Part shown: positions 53,881-57,316 of the stretch, piece by piece
Layout: every line of letters starts with the position of its first letter
Numbering within the stretch: position 1 is the first letter of the stretch
Source: Clostridiaceae bacterium
Lineage (GTDB): Bacteria; Bacillota; Clostridia; Saccharofermentanales; DTU023
Direction: 5' to 3'
Assembly: GCA_012799825.1 (NCBI GenBank)
Contig: JAAZKK010000118.1
Location: 1-57,316 of the forward strand
DNA: 57,316 nt
Made by a program: the position numbers and the translations under genes
The notes under the pieces: model-generated
Told to the model about the DNA's origin: nothing
Seen by the model: only the letters and a program-made list of their open reading frames with translations
The model's database searches: none

Positions 53881-55895
53881 AAAGTAAGCCTTTCTATCTC
53901 TTCAAACGGTGTGTTCCACGTCCCCGACATCGTGCCGCGAACATCGCTACCATACCATATCATCGTATCAAGTCCTCCTATGCCGAACACCGGCACGGTC
54001 TCAAACACATCCTTCAGAGCGGTGATGTATCGAGCATCCCGCATTTCAGGAGATATTTCATCAGAAATAATAGGACACGAAGACAACGATTCGAGTATTT
54101 CAATCGAGGATGTATTCGCATGCTCGCGCCAAGACCAAAGTCCTGCCTCGTCAAGGCTGTCAAGCCAATCTACCGGATCTAAAGCGCCTAAAGCGACATC
54201 GGTCAGAATCGCGCCATCGTAATCACCTTCCTGCAAAGTCTCGAACCAATCCTTTTCCGCAACCGTTTCGATCTCCAGCTCGAGATTTTGTAAAAGAAAG
54301 AGCGGTTCGAGCCGATTGATCAGACGGGCGGGATAATATCCTTCCGGAACCAACAGAACAAAAGGAAACGTTTTGTCATCTTTTTCCAAAGTTGTCCACG
54401 ATGCGGTCGGATCATGACCGGCGTAGATTTCAATTGAACCGAAAAGACGCCAGTCACCCTTAAGAATCGGGAACGACGCGTTATCGTGGGGAGCTGCCAA
54501 TTCATTCTTTGTGGCGGAATGTTCACCCAAAGCCAGTCTGAAGCGATCACGGGCTTCGAGGGCGTCCTCTTTATTAGCGGAGAAATAAAGTGCGGTATAA
54601 CCCGGCGCCTCGAACCGCTGTTTTCGGATACGGCTTCGATCTACATATAACGGCGTCGTTGTCTCATCCATAAAAAGCAGGTCAACACTGCCCTCATCGA
54701 AAGCACGCGCCGCGTCCGATATATCCTCATAGGGAATGACGTCGATTTTAGAAATACCCTCTCCTGCAGACACACGATGAAGTGAAAAGCGACCACGAAA
54801 TCCGCCCGGCCTGATCATCCACTCGCCGCTCCCGGGAATGGCAAGCGATGTTGTGTTATTCGAAAAGGATTCGGGTATGACAGGAAACGTCAGATATTGC
54901 GCGGCATCGCGATCCGGCACGTGAAAACCAAGGTAAAGAATGCCCTCTTCGATAGAAACGGAAGCGATATTGGCTAGTGCATCTGTTCGATATTGATAAA
55001 GCGTAGAATATTCAGCGGGATCAAAACCGCCTTTCTGAGACAATGTCAACGTTCTTTGACTATTCATATCATCCATGAACGTCGCATCCGCCACAATGTC
55101 ACGAAGGAATATTGGCGAGCCGGTCATGGGATCCGTTACGTCAGGTGTACCGTCCGATTCAACCGTGTCATTTTCCGTGTTGCTGTGATCGTCGATCTCA
55201 TTTTCCGCGTCATTCTGTTCTGTTCCGTCATTATTCACCTCTTGTCCAGTGCCGTCCGTCTCACCTGTTTCCTGATCATTCTGTTCCATATTCGGAGATG
55301 ACGATTCATGTGGTTCATGGTCTGATTCTGTAGGCCGGTTGGCTTCCCCCGCAAAAAGAGCTGCAGGAGATGTAAGTGAACCCGGAGTTTTTCCTGTCAC
55401 TTGACGAATTATTTCGAGCAAACAGGCGCGCACGTCCTCTGCACGAACCGAACTGTTGTCGTGAAAAACGGCTTGGTCACGAATTTTTACGCGGATCATG
55501 TCAAACGATGTATTGAAATCTGCCGACTCTGCTAAGACAAGTTCCATCCGACCATCGGCGTTCATACGCATTAGGGGCTCATACACCAAAGAGAATATCG
55601 CTCGAGTATCGGTGTGCTTAGGCGTCAGAGGGTTCATATCCTTCTCCATGTGCACCGCAATACGTAATGTCAAGTCGCCGTCGTTCGGAAAATGAGGTTC
55701 TGGCAATGTCACCGAAACATCATCAGGCACCGTTGGCAAAGAGGGCTCCGTCAGCGCGTTGTGCTCATTTGTATTTTCGGTACAACCCGTCGAATACATA
55801 ATTATTAGACACGTCAAAAGGAGCGACACGACGCGTACTGTGAAGGGTCGTCGCAAGCTAGCAATAGGCACTCTTTCGCCTATTGTTTTTTTCAT
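53868..55895 (-). CDS. Peptide/solute-binding lipoprotein (SBP family 5) with acidic insert
   Basis: The protein has about 675 residues. A lipoprotein signal peptide ends at Cys38 (IIMYSTGC). The mature domain is of the oligopeptide-binding type (LTLRIAVHMEKDMNPLTPKHTDTRAIFSLVYEPLMRMNADGRMELVLAES...FHDNSSVRAEDVRACL). A stretch of about 70 residues (about 185-255), rich in Asn, Asp, Glu and Thr, is inserted in the binding domain. No transporter permease genes adjoin it. The start is chosen at MKKTIG (55895), though a weak frame extends to 55922. It overlaps lspA. Confidence 0.8.
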   Translation of the reverse strand: MKKTIGERVPIASLRRPFTVRVVSLLLTCLIIMYSTGCTENTNEHNALTEPSLPTVPDDVSVTLPEPHFPNDGDLTLRIAVHMEKDMNPLTPKHTDTRAIFSLVYEPLMRMNADGRMELVLAESADFNTSFDMIRVKIRDQAVFHDNSSVRAEDVRACLLEIIRQVTGKTPGSLTSPAALFAGEANRPTESDHEPHESSSPNMEQNDQETGETDGTGQEVNNDGTEQNDAENEIDDHSNTENDTVESDGTPDVTDPMTGSPIFLRDIVADATFMDDMNSQRTLTLSQKGGFDPAEYSTLYQYRTDALANIASVSIEEGILYLGFHVPDRDAAQYLTFPVIPESFSNNTTSLAIPGSGEWMIRPGGFRGRFSLHRVSAGEGISKIDVIPYEDISDAARAFDEGSVDLLFMDETTTPLYVDRSRIRKQRFEAPGYTALYFSANKEDALEARDRFRLALGEHSATKNELAAPHDNASFPILKGDWRLFGSIEIYAGHDPTASWTTLEKDDKTFPFVLLVPEGYYPARLINRLEPLFLLQNLELEIETVAEKDWFETLQEGDYDGAILTDVALGALDPVDWLDSLDEAGLWSWREHANTSSIEILESLSSCPIISDEISPEMRDARYITALKDVFETVPVFGIGGLDTMIWYGSDVRGTMSGTWNTPFEEIERLTLWRP

Positions 55896-56003
55896 TCTGT
55901 ATGACGTATGACTCGTATTCAATTTAGCACCTAATACACGTCCATATATTCCTTACAAAATACAAACACCGTGTAACGTGTATTGTATCAAATCCTTCAT
56001 GGG

Positions 56004-56032
56004 TTGACACTTCAGCCTTCTGAGGCTATCAT
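56004..56032 (+). promoter_or_regulatory. Sigma-70 promoter of tRNA-Pro
   Basis: TTGACA (56004-56009) and TATCAT (56027-56032) are separated by 17 bases, 11 bases before the tRNA. Confidence 0.85.
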
Positions 56033-56043
56033 CACAAGGTGAT

Positions 56044-56121
56044 CGGGGTGTAGCTCAGGTGGCTAGAGTGCTTGCTTGGGGTGCAAGAGGTCGCAAGTTC
56101 AAGTCTTGTCACTCCGACCAT
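56044..56121 (+). tRNA. tRNA-Pro (anticodon GGG)
   Basis: It is 78 nt with an encoded CCA. The acceptor pairs CGGGGTG with CACTCCG. The anticodon arm is CTTGC-TTGGGGT-GCAAG and the T-arm contains GTTCAAG. It reads CCC and CCU codons. Confidence 0.93.
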
Positions 56122-56126
56122 AATGA

Positions 56127-56160
56127 AACCGCTGGTACATCGACGTCCTAGCGGTTTTTC
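56127..56160 (+). terminator. AAACCGCT/AGCGGTTT terminator after tRNA-Pro
   Basis: An 8-bp stem with a 16-base loop is followed by TTTTTC on the plus strand. Both the promoter and the terminator show a single-tRNA transcription unit. Confidence 0.8.
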
Positions 56161-56262
56161 TTTACACCTATATTGTGCACCTTCCTTTTATGTGCCACTT
56201 TATGTACCCAATGAATATACGCAAGAAGTTCAAAATATCAATTATTCGACCCTGACTATACT

Positions 56263-57084
56263 TTATAGAACGATTACACTTCCGGTTGATAGGTAATCAA
56301 TGCGATCACCCATTATGGCTTTCAGTCTCTTATACGGTTCTAAACCTGTGCAATGGCACGTGTAATACTTTGCCTTGGTGCTAAGCAGATGTGTTCCTAT
56401 GCTGTCGATCGTTTCAGAGTCTTCATTGCCACCGGAACGACTGGAAAGATGAAATCCGCCTATCACATAGTTCGGCATTCGCCCTTTAATCGAATAAAAA
56501 TGTTCAAGAATATTTACAATGCCGTTGTGGGCGCAGCCGGTCACTAACAGAATTATTCCATTTTCTTCAATCACGAGATTCTGTTCATGTGCGAATGTAT
56601 CATTTACGATTTGTCCCTCATGCTCCATGAACAGTCCCCGATTTGATTTCGGAAGCGATACTTTCTGAACAACATTTGAGAAAACTAGGATGTTATCGTT
56701 AATATGATAGCGGTCTGATGTGAAAACAATTTGCTTGTTTTCTTTAAGTTTTCCATCTAGACCGATGTATGTTAACGTTTCATTCGATCGTTTCGAATAA
56801 TAATTCCCAAAAGCGAGCCTATGCATAAACACCTTAGCTTTCGTGTTCCTTTCCAAAAATGCTTTCAGCCCTCCGCCGTGATCATTATGTCCATGAGAAA
56901 TGACAAGAAAATCAACATCCGCAATATTTACATTGAGTTTTTTTGCATTTTGGAGAAATAACGTGCTTGCACCAACATCAAACAGAATTTTATCTCTTTT
57001 TGTTTTTATATAAAGACTAAAACCGTGTTCAGTGACAAAGTCACCTGATATTGCAGTATTCTCTACTAAAACTTTGATCAACAT
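56263..57084 (-). CDS. Metallo-beta-lactamase-fold hydrolase
   Basis: The protein has 273 residues. The metal motif FLVISHGHNDHGGGLKAFL (near residue 60-75), LLVTGCAHNGIVNILEHF and YTCHCTGLEPYKRLKAIMGDRI match the MBL subfamily related to the beta-ribofuranosylaminobenzene-phosphate-type synthases of archaea and clostridia. The substrate is unknown. GAGGAGGGCG precedes the ATG. It stands alone at the right edge, upstream of tRNA-Pro in the opposite direction. Confidence 0.9.
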   Translation of the reverse strand: MLIKVLVENTAISGDFVTEHGFSLYIKTKRDKILFDVGASTLFLQNAKKLNVNIADVDFLVISHGHNDHGGGLKAFLERNTKAKVFMHRLAFGNYYSKRSNETLTYIGLDGKLKENKQIVFTSDRYHINDNILVFSNVVQKVSLPKSNRGLFMEHEGQIVNDTFAHEQNLVIEENGIILLVTGCAHNGIVNILEHFYSIKGRMPNYVIGGFHLSSRSGGNEDSETIDSIGTHLLSTKAKYYTCHCTGLEPYKRLKAIMGDRIDYLSTGSVIVL

Positions 57085-57290
57085 TGTCTCGATCGCCCTC
57101 CTCTAATGTGGTGTACAATACACAACCTCATATAACGTACAATAAAAATTCCCAACAGAAAAATCAATGTGTTTTCCATTAATTGTTACATAGGGCTCGC
57201 TGAACAAATCAGCTATTAGTATTTTGTCATGCCATCGCAGTCAATTTATGCCGTCTTTTTGCGAAAAATCGCATGGAAAAAATGAAGATA

Positions 57291-57312
57291 AAAAGATCTC
57301 TCAGGATCTTTT
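57291..57312. terminator. AAAAGATC/GATCTTTT bidirectional terminator
   Basis: A perfect 8-bp stem with a 6-base loop and A/T ends near the right edge. It may serve a gene outside the window. Confidence 0.6.
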
Positions 57313-57316
57313 GCAA

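Overview
The window joins two different kinds of DNA from what looks like a low-to-mid GC Firmicute, probably a clostridial lineage. The evidence is Shine-Dalgarno sequences of AGGAG type, a PgpH/PhoH/Era gene order, a two-subunit iron-sulfur L-serine dehydratase and sortase-type surface proteins. I cannot name the species.

Region 1 (about 1-22,250) is one end of an integrated conjugative or mobilizable element inserted at the 3' end of lysS. Every gene lies on the minus strand. In transcription order it encodes ParA, ParB, a small protein, a Cna-B-like membrane protein, SSB, two paralogous CAP-domain lipoproteins, a 1049-residue SpaA/Cna-B surface adhesin, several small acidic proteins, two related winged-helix replication-type proteins, a RadC-like protein, an ArdC-like antirestriction/metallopeptidase protein, a pentapeptide-repeat protein and an AbiE toxin-antitoxin pair with a visible operator. 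A candidate oriT, MobC, a MOBP-type relaxase (with a probable gene nested in its 3' end), two transfer-associated proteins, a PcfB/DUF3801 protein and the start of an ArdC-domain protein cut by the window edge complete it. No integrase is seen; it presumably lies beyond the left edge. Two sequence devices recur between genes: a 22-bp palindrome (ACTAGTGAA-N4-TTCACTAGT; six copies) and GCGGC...GCCGC terminator hairpins placed directly before ribosome-binding sites. At the lysS junction the last codons of lysS occur twice in tandem with only synonymous differences, each copy followed by TTTTACCCC repeats, which looks like accreted attachment sites.

Region 2 (22,352-57,316) is chromosomal: lysS, greA, guaB, pyrG, a ytxG/ytxH-like pair, a lone plus-strand nuclease-fold gene, ppa, rtcB, tRNA-Ala(CGC), a zinc-ribbon/transmembrane/subtilisin protein, a nuclease-helicase, sdaAA-sdaAB, then a dense minus-strand run pgpH - ybeY::era fusion - recO, with phoH just upstream, two DUF881 genes, an S4/RluA pseudouridine synthase, lspA, a peptide-binding-type lipoprotein, tRNA-Pro(GGG) with its promoter and terminator, and a metallo-beta-lactamase-fold hydrolase. 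Several intergenic gaps hold degenerate short tandem repeats.

Most notable points: CTP synthase has Gly in place of its glutaminase nucleophile Cys; YbeY and Era are fused; the lysS attachment region records two integrations; and the element carries a dispersed palindrome family tied to its parA and ssb genes.
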